From positions 1 through 37,520 of the forward strand of contig NZ_BMFG01000015.1 of the NCBI RefSeq assembly GCF_014638005.1: a stretch of DNA of 37,520 bases, written 5' to 3'. Position 1 is the stretch's first letter, and each line of letters starts with the position of its first letter. Below, in pieces: positions 7,004 to 14,532 of this stretch. A program made the position numbers and the translations under genes. Under the pieces are notes generated by a model. That model did not search any database and was not told the origin of the DNA. It saw only the letters and a program-made list of their open reading frames with translations. Origin of the DNA: Flavobacterium orientale. GTDB taxonomy: Bacteria > Bacteroidota > Bacteroidia > Flavobacteriales > Flavobacteriaceae.

Positions 7004-10000
7004 ATGTTGAAAAAATGTGTTTTAGGGCTACTTTTACTACTGATTTCAAGTCTTTCGGCTCAGGAAAGCGAAACGCCGTATCAATCAAAAAAAATTGTAG
7101 CATCAAAAGACACCATTTCACTTGAAAAAGTGAGCATCAACAAAGCTTTTTTTAAAATTTTTGACTCTAATGGTGTTGAAATTGACACTTCGTATTATGT
7201 AACAAATTTTCAAAAAGGCACTTTGCTTTTTAAAAAGGAGTTTAACAACAGTGACACACTAACGGTTCGCTATCTTAAATTTCCCGATTATCTAACCAAA
7301 ACTTACAGTGTTTTTGATGAAATTCAAATAGTTCCCAATCAAACAGGATATGGTGATTTATATCGCTTTTCAAAAGATCCAAAAAAAATAAACACCCCAT
7401 TTAGCGGTTTAACTACTTCAGGAAGTATAACCCGAGGTTTGACCGTTGGAAACAATCAAAATGCGGTTGTAAATTCAAATTTAGACCTTCAAATTAGTGG
7501 AAAAATTTCCAATGATGTTAGCATTAGAGCATCCATTCAAGACAGTAATATTCCACTTCAGGAAGGCGGTTACTCTCAAAAATTAGATGAGTTTGATCAG
7601 ATTTTCATTGAATTGTATGCTAAAAATTGGAAAATAAGAGCTGGAGATTTATTTTTAGAAAATAGGCAGTCGCGTTTTTTAAATTTCAATAAAAAAGTAC
7701 AAGGAATTGCCACTGATTTTAGTTTTGGAACTCCTGAAAAACGGACTACCGTTACCGCTTCTGCGGCATTGGTTCGTGGTCAATATGCCAAAAGCAACTT
7801 TATTGGACAAGAAGGTAATCAAGGTCCGTATAAATTACGAGGGAACAATGGCGAACTCTATGTGCTAGTCATTTCAGGTTCAGAACGTGTTTATGTCAAC
7901 GGTTTGTTGTTGCAACGCGGTGAAAACAATCACTACATTATCGATTATAACGCGGGTGAAATTATTTTTACATCGCTATATCCCATCACTTCCGAAATGC
8001 GAATCACCATTGAATACCAATATGCAGAACGGAGTTACACCCGATTGATTACTTATGGCGGCGTTACTCATGAGCAAAAAAAGTGGCAAATTGGTGGTTA
8101 TGTCTATTCTGAAAATGACATAAAAAACCAACCACTTCAACAAAATCTCTCACCAGAACAAGTGGAAGTTTTAAAAAATGCCGGTGACGACATCAATTTA
8201 ATGAATGCCCCATCAGCTTATTTAGACAGTTTTTCGGAGAATAAAATTTTGTATAAAAAAACATTTATAAACGGTATTGAAGTTTTCGAATTTTCAAATA
8301 ATCCTGAGGACGAATTATACAACGTGCGATTTAGTTTGGTTGGCAATACTAACGGAAATTATATCTTGACCAACAGTCAAGCCATTGGAAGGATTTATGA
8401 ATATGTTGCCCCAATCGCCGGAATTCCGCAAGGAAATTATGAACCCATTATCCGATTAGTGGCTCCAACAAAAATTCAAATTGCTACGCTGTTAGGAAAA
8501 TTTTCGCCCAACGAAAAAACCGCTGTTGATTTTGAATTGGGAATAAGTAATAGTGACAAAAATTTGTTTTCGAATATAGACGATGAAAACAACCAAGGAA
8601 TAGCAGGAAGAATCAACGCAAGACAACGTTTATTTACAGGAAAATGGACATTGGATGCTTTGGCAAATTATCAATTTGTGCAACAAGATTTTCAAACTAT
8701 TGAACGATTATTTACCATTGAATTTGATCGCGATTGGAGTTTGACCAATCCAATGGGCAATCAGAGCTTATTAATTTCAGGTTTAGAATTGCGAAATGCA
8801 GAAAAAGGATTTGTTCGCTATCAATTGGAAAAATTAGATTTTTCTGAAAGCTTTTCCGGTAACCGACATTTGGTGGAAGGAATATATAAAGATAAAAACT
8901 GGAACCTTCAAAACCAAGGCAGTTTTATGAAAAGTGATGGCGATATTGCCGATTCCAAATTTTTAAGAAACCAAACACAAGTCCGCTATCATTTTGATAA
9001 AAATTGGGTAGGCACAAGTTATAGAATGGAAGATGTTTCTGAAAAAATTAAGGCCACCATCACCTTTTCTCCATTAAGTCAACGTTTTAACGAATATGGT
9101 GTTTTTGCCGGAAGAGGCGACAGTACCAAAGTTTTTGTTGAAATTGGCTACTTACATCGAGTTAATGACAGTTTACAAAACGGATCGATAGAACGAGTAA
9201 ACAAGTCCAATTCCTATTATATCAAATCCAAATTGATTCAAAATGACAAAAGTGATTTAAGCTTGTTTGTCAACTATCGAAATTTAAAATATATCGATAC
9301 TTCGCGTCCGGATGAAACTTCGTTAAATTCGCGTTTGCTCTATAACGATCGCTTTTTTAATCAATTGGTACAAATTACATCGGCTTTTGAAACCAGTTCC
9401 GGAACCATTGCACAGCAAGAGTTTACCTATGTTGAAGTAGAACCCGGTTTAGGGATTTATACTTGGATCGATTATAACGGTAACGGTATTCAAGAATTAG
9501 AAGAGTTTGAAGTAGCTCCATTTCCGGATCAAGCTCGTTATATTCGCGTTTTTCTACCCAATCAAGTTTTTGTGCCCACGCATCAAAACAAATTTTCGCA
9601 ATCGGTGACTTTAAATCCGATACAATGGCAAAACGAAAAAGGAATTAAAAAGTTGGCTTCCTATTTTTATAACCAAACCTCCTTCTTGGTGGATAGAAAA
9701 ATCAGAAGATCGGAAAACAATTTTGATTTGAATCCGTTTTCTAATGACGCCACTGATTTGTTAGGGTTGAATGCTTCGTTTAGAAACAGTTTGTTTTACA
9801 ACCGTGGAAAACAAAAGCATTCTTTAACCTATACTTATATAAACAATCGTGCAAAAAATTTACTTTCTTCCGGTTCACAAGAAGTTAAAAACAGTTCGCA
9901 TCAAATGCAATATGCCCATCTTTTTCAAAAAACCTGGCTTTTGTCTTTCTTAGGAAAAACAGTTGTTTCTGAAAGCGAATCTGAAAATTTTGACATTCGA

Positions 10001-10411
10001 AATTTTGAAATAAATGGTTATCAACTGGCTCCAAAACTGGCTTATTTGTTTTCACAAAGCACAAGTTTGGATGTTTTTTATGAATATCAAATCAAAACCA
10101 ATCAAATAAATGATTTGGAAGAATTACAACAACAACGCATTGGTACTTCTTTCACCTATTCCGGCAAAAAACAATTTACTATGAATGGTGAATTTTCACT
10201 TTATAACAATGATTTTTTCGGAAATGCTACCTCAGCTGTTGGCTTTCAAATGCTGGAGGGATTGCTTCCCGGAAGAAATCAAACGTGGCGATTATTACTC
10301 CAAAAAAACCTGACACAATTTTTAGATATTAACATCAATTATCAAGGAAGAAAAAGTGAAACCAGCAAAAGTATTCACACGGGAAGTGTTCAATTGAGAG
10401 CTTATTTTTAA
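7004..10411 (+). CDS. Large outer-membrane beta-barrel protein of unknown function
   Basis: A 1135-residue exported protein. A signal peptide covers about residues 1-20 (LLLLLISSLSAQ). The N-terminal quarter contains SGSITRGLTVGNNQNAV and DIQ-rich segments around 140-200 (ASIQDSNIPLQEGGYSQ) that I recall from large Bacteroidota surface proteins, including parts of SprA-like sequences, though this protein is far shorter than SprA. Beyond about 500 it is alternating polar and aromatic strands, and it ends in a terminal Phe (VQLRAYF), both typical of outer-membrane barrels. A DYNGNG loop near residue 825 resembles a Ca2+-binding loop. It has no carboxypeptidase-like domain or TonB plug that I can recognise. 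The function is unknown. It is followed by a lipoprotein gene with its own promoter. Confidence 0.75.
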   Translation: MLKKCVLGLLLLLISSLSAQESETPYQSKKIVASKDTISLEKVSINKAFFKIFDSNGVEIDTSYYVTNFQKGTLLFKKEFNNSDTLTVRYLKFPDYLTKTYSVFDEIQIVPNQTGYGDLYRFSKDPKKINTPFSGLTTSGSITRGLTVGNNQNAVVNSNLDLQISGKISNDVSIRASIQDSNIPLQEGGYSQKLDEFDQIFIELYAKNWKIRAGDLFLENRQSRFLNFNKKVQGIATDFSFGTPEKRTTVTASAALVRGQYAKSNFIGQEGNQGPYKLRGNNGELYVLVISGSERVYVNGLLLQRGENNHYIIDYNAGEIIFTSLYPITSEMRITIEYQYAERSYTRLITYGGVTHEQKKWQIGGYVYSENDIKNQPLQQNLSPEQVEVLKNAGDDINLMNAPSAYLDSFSENKILYKKTFINGIEVFEFSNNPEDELYNVRFSLVGNTNGNYILTNSQAIGRIYEYVAPIAGIPQGNYEPIIRLVAPTKIQIATLLGKFSPNEKTAVDFELGISNSDKNLFSNIDDENNQGIAGRINARQRLFTGKWTLDALANYQFVQQDFQTIERLFTIEFDRDWSLTNPMGNQSLLISGLELRNAEKGFVRYQLEKLDFSESFSGNRHLVEGIYKDKNWNLQNQGSFMKSDGDIADSKFLRNQTQVRYHFDKNWVGTSYRMEDVSEKIKATITFSPLSQRFNEYGVFAGRGDSTKVFVEIGYLHRVNDSLQNGSIERVNKSNSYYIKSKLIQNDKSDLSLFVNYRNLKYIDTSRPDETSLNSRLLYNDRFFNQLVQITSAFETSSGTIAQQEFTYVEVEPGLGIYTWIDYNGNGIQELEEFEVAPFPDQARYIRVFLPNQVFVPTHQNKFSQSVTLNPIQWQNEKGIKKLASYFYNQTSFLVDRKIRRSENNFDLNPFSNDATDLLGLNASFRNSLFYNRGKQKHSLTYTYINNRAKNLLSSGSQEVKNSSHQMQYAHLFQKTWLLSFLGKTVVSESESENFDIRNFEINGYQLAPKLAYLFSQSTSLDVFYEYQIKTNQINDLEELQQQRIGTSFTYSGKKQFTMNGEFSLYNNDFFGNATSAVGFQMLEGLLPGRNQTWRLLLQKNLTQFLDININYQGRKSETSKSIHTGSVQLRAYF

Positions 10412-10449
10412 GACTTCGTTAAAAATAGTGCTAACAGCATGGAAATTAC

Positions 10450-10457
10450 TATATTTG
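10450..10457 (+). promoter_or_regulatory. -7 promoter element (TATATTTG) for the motif-repeat lipoprotein
   Basis: Perfect TAnnTTTG match 20 bases before ATG 10478. It lies inside the longer frame opening at 10439, which argues that 10478 is the true start. Confidence 0.6.
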
Positions 10458-10477
10458 AATTTGAAAAAACACTACTT

Positions 10478-10981
10478 ATGAAATCAAAAACTATTTTATT
10501 GCTACTTTTGGCAAGTACATTCATAGCAACCTCTTGCAAAAAAAATGAAGAAGAAGCCACAGAAGACGCAGCGACAACCACACAAGAAGCACCAATTATT
10601 ACAACTACTCCTGCTGCAACACCGGCAAATACGGCGACACCGGCCGGAGAAGCTCCAAAATTAAATCCGCCACACGGAGAACCATTTCACCGATGTGATA
10701 TTGCCGTTGGAGCTCCATTAGATGGTCCTTCAAACCCAAATGCAGAAGCAAACATGAATACCGGAGCAACAACCGGAGAGCCTAAATCGTTTTTTAAATC
10801 GGTTCAAAGCAATAACCCAACGCCAACACAAACAGCACCGGCTCCTACAGCTACAACAAGTGCAACTCCAGCACCGCAGACCACTGCAACAGCTGCAAAT
10901 ACACCAAAACCCAAAATGAATCCGGCACACGGACAACCGCATCACCGATGTGATATTGCTGTTGGAGCACCATTGGATTAA
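10478..10981 (+). CDS. Lipoprotein with duplicated NPxHGxPxHRCDIAVGAPLD motif
   Basis: A 167-residue lipoprotein with the lipobox ending at Cys20 (FIATSC), followed by a Lys/Glu-rich stretch. The mature part is a Pro/Thr/Ala-rich flexible chain with two near-identical 22-residue islands, one at residues 61-82 and one at the very C-terminus (146-167). Each holds H-G-x-P-x-H-R-C-D-I-A-V-G-A-P-L-D. The conserved His-His-Cys-Asp cluster could bind a metal, haem or thiol partner, but no function is known to me. An upstream ATG at 10439 in frame would destroy the signal peptide, and a promoter element sits between the two starts, so 10478 was chosen. Confidence 0.8.
   Translation: MKSKTILLLLLASTFIATSCKKNEEEATEDAATTTQEAPIITTTPAATPANTATPAGEAPKLNPPHGEPFHRCDIAVGAPLDGPSNPNAEANMNTGATTGEPKSFFKSVQSNNPTPTQTAPAPTATTSATPAPQTTATAANTPKPKMNPAHGQPHHRCDIAVGAPLD
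10658..10978 (+). repeat. Dispersed repeat of a 66-bp coding motif (two copies)
   Basis: Copies lie at 10658-10723 and 10913-10978, separated by a low-complexity Pro/Thr/Ala linker. At the protein level 18 of 22 positions match, while several codons differ. Confidence 0.8.
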
Positions 10982-10997
10982 TTTCAGAATAGAAAAT

Positions 10998-11033
10998 AAA
11001 AAAAACCGCAACTTTAAAAATTGCGGTTTTTTT
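10998..11033. terminator. Bidirectional terminator between lipoprotein and tRNA-Ala
   Basis: AAAAAACCGCAA and TTGCGGTTTTTT form a strong stem around a 9-base A+T loop. The T-run follows on both strands, so it can end both the plus-strand lipoprotein transcript and the minus-strand tRNA transcript, whose 3' end is only two bases away. Confidence 0.85.
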
Positions 11034-11034
11034 G

Positions 11035-11108
11035 TGGAGAAGATGGGGCTCGAACCCACGACCTTTTGGCTGCCAGCCAAACGCTCTAGCCAACTGAGCT
11101 ACATCCCC
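11035..11108 (-). tRNA. tRNA-Ala (anticodon GGC)
   Basis: The 74-base minus-strand sequence folds as a cloverleaf: acceptor GGGGATG/CTTCTCC, D-arm GCTC/GAGC, anticodon stem TTTGG/CCAAA with loop CTGGCAG (anticodon GGC), and T-arm GTGGG/CCCAT with loop TTCGAGC. The G3-U70 wobble pair, the main alanine identity element, is present. There is one U-U mismatch at acceptor pair 6-67. CCA is not encoded after the discriminator A73. Confidence 0.95.
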
Positions 11109-11117
11109 AAAGTGGTG

Positions 11118-11125
11118 CAAATATA
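11118..11125 (-). promoter_or_regulatory. -7 promoter element (TATATTTG) for tRNA-Ala
   Basis: Perfect TAnnTTTG match on the minus strand, ten bases before the mature tRNA 5' end. The transcript would have only a very short 5' leader. Confidence 0.65.
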
Positions 11126-11220
11126 AATAAATTTATCTTACTTTTTGAATTATAAATTATAAATTGCTTCTGCAAAAAATTTCGTTATAAATGCTTATTT
11201 TTACCTAAAATTTGACTTGT

Positions 11221-11979
11221 ATGTCTTCAAAAGGTACCCTTTTTACAACCACACAAAATTCCATTGCAACCATTACTTTTGGTCATCCTGCGAGTAATTC
11301 ATTTCCATCCGAATTATTACATCTTCTCACTGAAGAGCTCCATCAATTAAGTACTCGAACAGATATTACTTTAATTGTATTGCAAAGTGAAGGTCAAGGT
11401 GCTTTTTGTGCCGGAGCATCGTTTGATGAATTATTGGCTGTTTCAAATTTTGTGGAAGGCACACAATTTTTTTCCGGATTTGCCAATGTAATTAACGCCA
11501 TGCGAAAATGTTCAAAACTCATTATCGGAAGAATTCACGGAAAAGCAGTTGGAGGCGGAGTTGGATTAGCAGCAGCCTGTGATTATACCTTTGCAACCCA
11601 TGACAGTGCTTTGAAATTATCAGAAATTGCCATTGGAATTGGACCGTTTGTCATTGAGCCTGTGGTCACCAAAAAAATTGGAAAAACAGCCATAGCCGAA
11701 TTAACTTTATCGCCAACTGAATGGAAAACAGCAGCTTGGGGTCATGAAAAAGGATTGTATTCAAAGGTATTTGGAACCGTTTCAGAAATGGACGACGCAT
11801 TGTTTTCGTTCACAACAAAGTTGGCTTCTTATAATCCGGAAGCTTTGTCAGAAATGAAAAAAGTACTTTGGGAAGGAACCGAAAACTGGGATGTTCTTTT
11901 AAATGAAAGAGCTGCAATTTCAGGTAAATTGGTGTTATCAGATTTCACAAAACACGCTTTATTACAATTTAAAAAATAA
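11221..11979 (+). CDS. Enoyl-CoA hydratase/isomerase (crotonase) family protein
   Basis: A 252-residue crotonase-fold protein, probably an enoyl-CoA or methylglutaconyl-CoA hydratase acting in fatty-acid or leucine breakdown. The oxyanion-hole segments are present: GAFCAGASFDEL and the glycine-rich GKAVGGGVGLAAACDY. A glutamate in LSEIAIGIGP is in the place of the usual second catalytic Glu. The first catalytic Glu is less clear. The frame opens at a TTG (11212), but the ATG three codons later (MSSKGTLF) is the likely start. The stop codon overlaps the start of a 57-residue membrane peptide gene (TAATG), so they are translationally linked. The exact substrate is not determined. Confidence 0.88.
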   Translation: MSSKGTLFTTTQNSIATITFGHPASNSFPSELLHLLTEELHQLSTRTDITLIVLQSEGQGAFCAGASFDELLAVSNFVEGTQFFSGFANVINAMRKCSKLIIGRIHGKAVGGGVGLAAACDYTFATHDSALKLSEIAIGIGPFVIEPVVTKKIGKTAIAELTLSPTEWKTAAWGHEKGLYSKVFGTVSEMDDALFSFTTKLASYNPEALSEMKKVLWEGTENWDVLLNERAAISGKLVLSDFTKHALLQFKK

Positions 11980-12152
11980 TGAAACCACTAGTATTTCTGC
12001 AACAAACTGCTATCGAAGAAAAATTAAAAAATGCACCCGACGGTGGGTACCAAATCGGAGTTTTAATCGGGTCGCTTATTCCTTTTATCATTCTTGTTGG
12101 TCTTGCATATTGGATGTATTATGCTGCCAAAAAAAGAAATAAAAATTTATAG
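11979..12152 (+). CDS. 57-residue single-span membrane protein
   Basis: A short gene in a frame beginning with ATG at 11979-11981, sharing one base with the crotonase stop (TAATG). It encodes MKPLVFLQQTAIEEKLKNAP, then one hydrophobic helix of about 20 residues (IGVLIGSLIPFIILVGLAYW) and ends with a basic tail (KKRNKNL). That predicts an N-out/C-in inner-membrane peptide. I recall similar small proteins beside this gene set in flavobacteria, but none with a known function. The overlap with the crotonase gene and the coding-like sequence argue that it is real. Confidence 0.7.
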   Translation: MKPLVFLQQTAIEEKLKNAPDGGYQIGVLIGSLIPFIILVGLAYWMYYAAKKRNKNL

Positions 12153-12160
12153 TCATTTAC

Positions 12161-12168
12161 TACCTTTG
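12161..12168 (+). promoter_or_regulatory. -7 promoter element (TACCTTTG) for queD
   Basis: Perfect TAnnTTTG match 14 bases before the ATG at 12183, giving queD its own promoter downstream of the small membrane gene. Confidence 0.6.
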
Positions 12169-12182
12169 TAAAAAATTTAACT

Positions 12183-12635
12183 ATGTCAAACATTAGAATT
12201 ACCAAACAATTCAGCTTTGAAACCGGTCATGCATTGTATGGTTATGACGGGAAATGCAAAAATGTTCACGGACATAGTTATAAATTATCTGTTACAGTTA
12301 TCGGAAAGCCAATTACAGATGCCTCAAATGTAAAATTCGGAATGGTGATTGACTTTAGCGACTTGAAAAAAATTGTAAAAGAAGAAATTGTAGATGTTTT
12401 TGATCACGCCACTGTTTTTAATAAAAACACCCCACACATCGAATTAGCGAATGAACTCAAGGAAAGAGAGCATCATGTTATTTTAGTAGATTATCAACCT
12501 ACCAGCGAAAACATGGTTATTGATTTTTCAGAAAAAATAAAAGCACGCTTGCCCAAACACATTCAATTGCATTCTTTAAAACTTCAGGAAACTGAGACTT
12601 CTTTTGCAGAATGGTATGCTTCTGATAATCAATAA
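12183..12635 (+). CDS. queD: 6-carboxytetrahydropterin synthase / PTPS family
   Basis: A 150-residue enzyme of the 6-pyruvoyl-tetrahydropterin synthase fold, expected to convert dihydroneopterin triphosphate to 6-carboxytetrahydropterin for queuosine synthesis. The zinc ligands H16, H29 and H31 (GHALYG and HGHSY) are present. So are the catalytic Cys25 in KCKNVHGH, the Asp74-His75 pair in VFDHATVF and the substrate-binding Glu137 in LQETETS. It is about 30 residues longer than the E. coli protein because of an insertion around 85-105. No other queuosine genes are in the window, so the pathway rests on the family. Confidence 0.9.
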   Translation: MSNIRITKQFSFETGHALYGYDGKCKNVHGHSYKLSVTVIGKPITDASNVKFGMVIDFSDLKKIVKEEIVDVFDHATVFNKNTPHIELANELKEREHHVILVDYQPTSENMVIDFSEKIKARLPKHIQLHSLKLQETETSFAEWYASDNQ

Positions 12636-12686
12636 ATCCTTGATTTTCTATTTTAAATTCTTACTTTTAAATCAAAATTTTTATAC

Positions 12687-13799
12687 ATGACGTTAAGTTT
12701 CTGGGAGTATAAAAACTGGTTCTCCAATGTTGATTTCACCATTGTAGGAAGTGGAATTGTTGGTTTACATTGCGGATTACGACTTCGCGAACGTTTTCCG
12801 ACGAGTAAAATTTTAATTTTAGAAAAAGGCGTGTTGCCTGAGGGAGCCAGCACAAAAAATGCAGGTTTTGCTTGCTTTGGCAGTATTTCAGAAATTATTG
12901 ATGATTTGAATTCGCACACCGAAGAAGAAGTCATTCAGCTCATTGAAAAAAGATGGTCGGGATTGCAATTGCTTCGAAAAAGATTAGGGGATGAAGTGAT
13001 TGACCTCAAACTTTTTGGAGGTTATGAGTTGTTTTTAAAAGAAGATGAAAGCAGCTATACTAACTGTTTGCAAAAAATTCCGTTTATCAATGATATTTTA
13101 AAACCCTTGTTTAAAGCCGATGTTTTTTCAAAAGAAATCGATCGATTTGGGTTTGAAGGCATTCATGAAAATTTAATTTTCAATCCGTTTGAAGGCCAAA
13201 TTGACACCGGAAACATGATGCAAGCTTTGGTTAAAGCAGCGATTCAAAATGATATTCTAATCCTAAATCAACAAAAAGTTCTTGGTTTTGCTTCTTCAAA
13301 TGACGAAGTTGTAATTCAAATAGAAAATTTTGAATTCAAAACAAAAAAATTGTTTTTTGCCACCAACGGTTTTGCTGAAAAACTAACTGATGGCGAAGTA
13401 AAACCGGCAAGAGCTCAAGTTTTAATTACTAAACCCATACCAAATCTCGACATCAAAGGCACGTTTCATTTGGATAAAGGTTTTTATTATTTTAGAAATT
13501 TTGGAGATCGAATTTTATTAGGCGGTGGGAGAAATTTAGATTTTGAGGGAGAAACCACCACAGAGCTTGCTCAAACAGAACAAATTCAAAACCGATTATA
13601 TTCTTTATTAAGAGAAGTTATTTTGCCCAACCAACCTTTTGAAATTGAACACCGTTGGAGCGGCATTATGGGAATTGGTTCACACAAAAAACCCATCGTA
13701 AAAGAGATTTCAGAGAATGTTTATTGCGGGGTTCGTTTAGGTGGAATGGGCGTTGCCATTGGAAGTTTAGTAGGTAAAGAAATAGCAGATTTAGTATAA
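12687..13799 (+). CDS. FAD-dependent oxidoreductase (DAO/glycine-oxidase-like)
   Basis: A 370-residue flavoprotein of the D-amino-acid oxidase/glycine oxidase superfamily. The dinucleotide-binding GSGIVG loop is at residues 21-26, and the acidic residue at the end of strand two is in ILILEKG. The segment GASTKNAGFACFGS is typical of the flavin-contact loop in DAO-type enzymes. Near the C-terminus, EHRWSGIMG and VRLGGMGVAIGS form the second flavin-binding region. The substrate (an amine or amino acid) is not determined. It lies 7 bases before mtgA and probably shares its transcript; a TACTTTTA element at 12662-12669 is a near-consensus promoter. Confidence 0.88.
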   Translation: MTLSFWEYKNWFSNVDFTIVGSGIVGLHCGLRLRERFPTSKILILEKGVLPEGASTKNAGFACFGSISEIIDDLNSHTEEEVIQLIEKRWSGLQLLRKRLGDEVIDLKLFGGYELFLKEDESSYTNCLQKIPFINDILKPLFKADVFSKEIDRFGFEGIHENLIFNPFEGQIDTGNMMQALVKAAIQNDILILNQQKVLGFASSNDEVVIQIENFEFKTKKLFFATNGFAEKLTDGEVKPARAQVLITKPIPNLDIKGTFHLDKGFYYFRNFGDRILLGGGRNLDFEGETTTELAQTEQIQNRLYSLLREVILPNQPFEIEHRWSGIMGIGSHKKPIVKEISENVYCGVRLGGMGVAIGSLVGKEIADLV

Positions 13800-13806
13800 C
13801 ATTATT

Positions 13807-14487
13807 ATGATAAAAAAAATACTTCGCTTTATTGGTAAAGCAATTTTGTGGTTTTTTGGTGTTTCGATAGTATTGGTCATCTTGTTTAAGTTTGTTCCTG
13901 TACCGTTTACTCCATTGATGTTTATTCGTTCCATTGAACAAAAAACTGCCGGAAAACCTATGGTTTTGAGTCACGATTGGGTTCCGATAGAAGAAATCTC
14001 TCCCAATTTGCAACGAGCAGTTATTGCCAGTGAAGATCAAAATTTTTTAAATCATAATGGTTTTGACTTCAAGGCTTTAGAAAAAGCAATGGAAAGTAAT
14101 AAAAAAGGCAAAAGGTTAAGAGGTGGCAGTACTATTTCGCAACAAACCGCCAAGAATGTTTTTTTATGGCCGGGAAGAAGTTATATCCGCAAAGGATTTG
14201 AAGCTTATTTTACCGTTTTGATTGAGCTCATTTGGGGCAAAGAACGCATCATGGAAGTGTACCTCAACAGCATAGAAATGGGTGATGGTGTTTATGGAGC
14301 TCAAGAAGCTTCGCGAGTTTGGTATCGAAAAGATGCCAAAAACCTGACTGCACATGAGGCTGCCGGAATTGCCGCTATACTCCCAAATCCAAGGAAATTT
14401 AAAGCTACAAATTCTTCCTCGTATATCAATAGACGAAAAAGTCATATTGTTAGGCAAATGGGGTATTTGGGGAAAATTGAATATTAA
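13807..14487 (+). CDS. mtgA: Monofunctional biosynthetic peptidoglycan transglycosylase
   Basis: A 226-residue inner-membrane glycosyltransferase (GT51) that polymerises lipid II into glycan strands. A single membrane anchor spans residues 12-32. The catalytic Glu76 lies in ASEDQNFLNHNGFD, followed by the RGGSTISQQ motif (105-113), and the EVYLNSIEMGDGVYG motif follows at 150-164. There is no transpeptidase domain, so it is the monofunctional form rather than a class A PBP. It sits 7 bases behind an oxidoreductase gene with which it has no evident functional link. Confidence 0.95.
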   Translation: MIKKILRFIGKAILWFFGVSIVLVILFKFVPVPFTPLMFIRSIEQKTAGKPMVLSHDWVPIEEISPNLQRAVIASEDQNFLNHNGFDFKALEKAMESNKKGKRLRGGSTISQQTAKNVFLWPGRSYIRKGFEAYFTVLIELIWGKERIMEVYLNSIEMGDGVYGAQEASRVWYRKDAKNLTAHEAAGIAAILPNPRKFKATNSSSYINRRKSHIVRQMGYLGKIEY

Positions 14488-14494
14488 AGTATGA

Positions 14495-14527
14495 AACGCT
14501 GTCAGAGTTTGAAACTTTGACAGCGTT
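14495..14527. repeat. Palindromic hairpin (AACGCTGTCA / TGACAGCGTT)
   Basis: A 10-bp perfect stem with a 13-base loop lies between the convergent mtgA and prolyl oligopeptidase genes. The T-rich tail on the plus strand starts about 12 bases later, so it is a poor classical terminator. The CTGTCAGAGTTT...AACTTTGACAG type of palindrome resembles dispersed intergenic repeats I recall from flavobacteria. It may be a repeat that doubles as a terminator. Confidence 0.6.
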
Positions 14528-14532
14528 GTAGA

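Noticed and set aside
10730..11120. Two minus-strand open frames overlapping the lipoprotein gene and tRNA-Ala
   Set aside because: They are antisense to a lipoprotein with a clear signal and to a folded tRNA; their Cys/Ser-rich products reflect the complement of a Pro/Thr/Ala-coding repeat.
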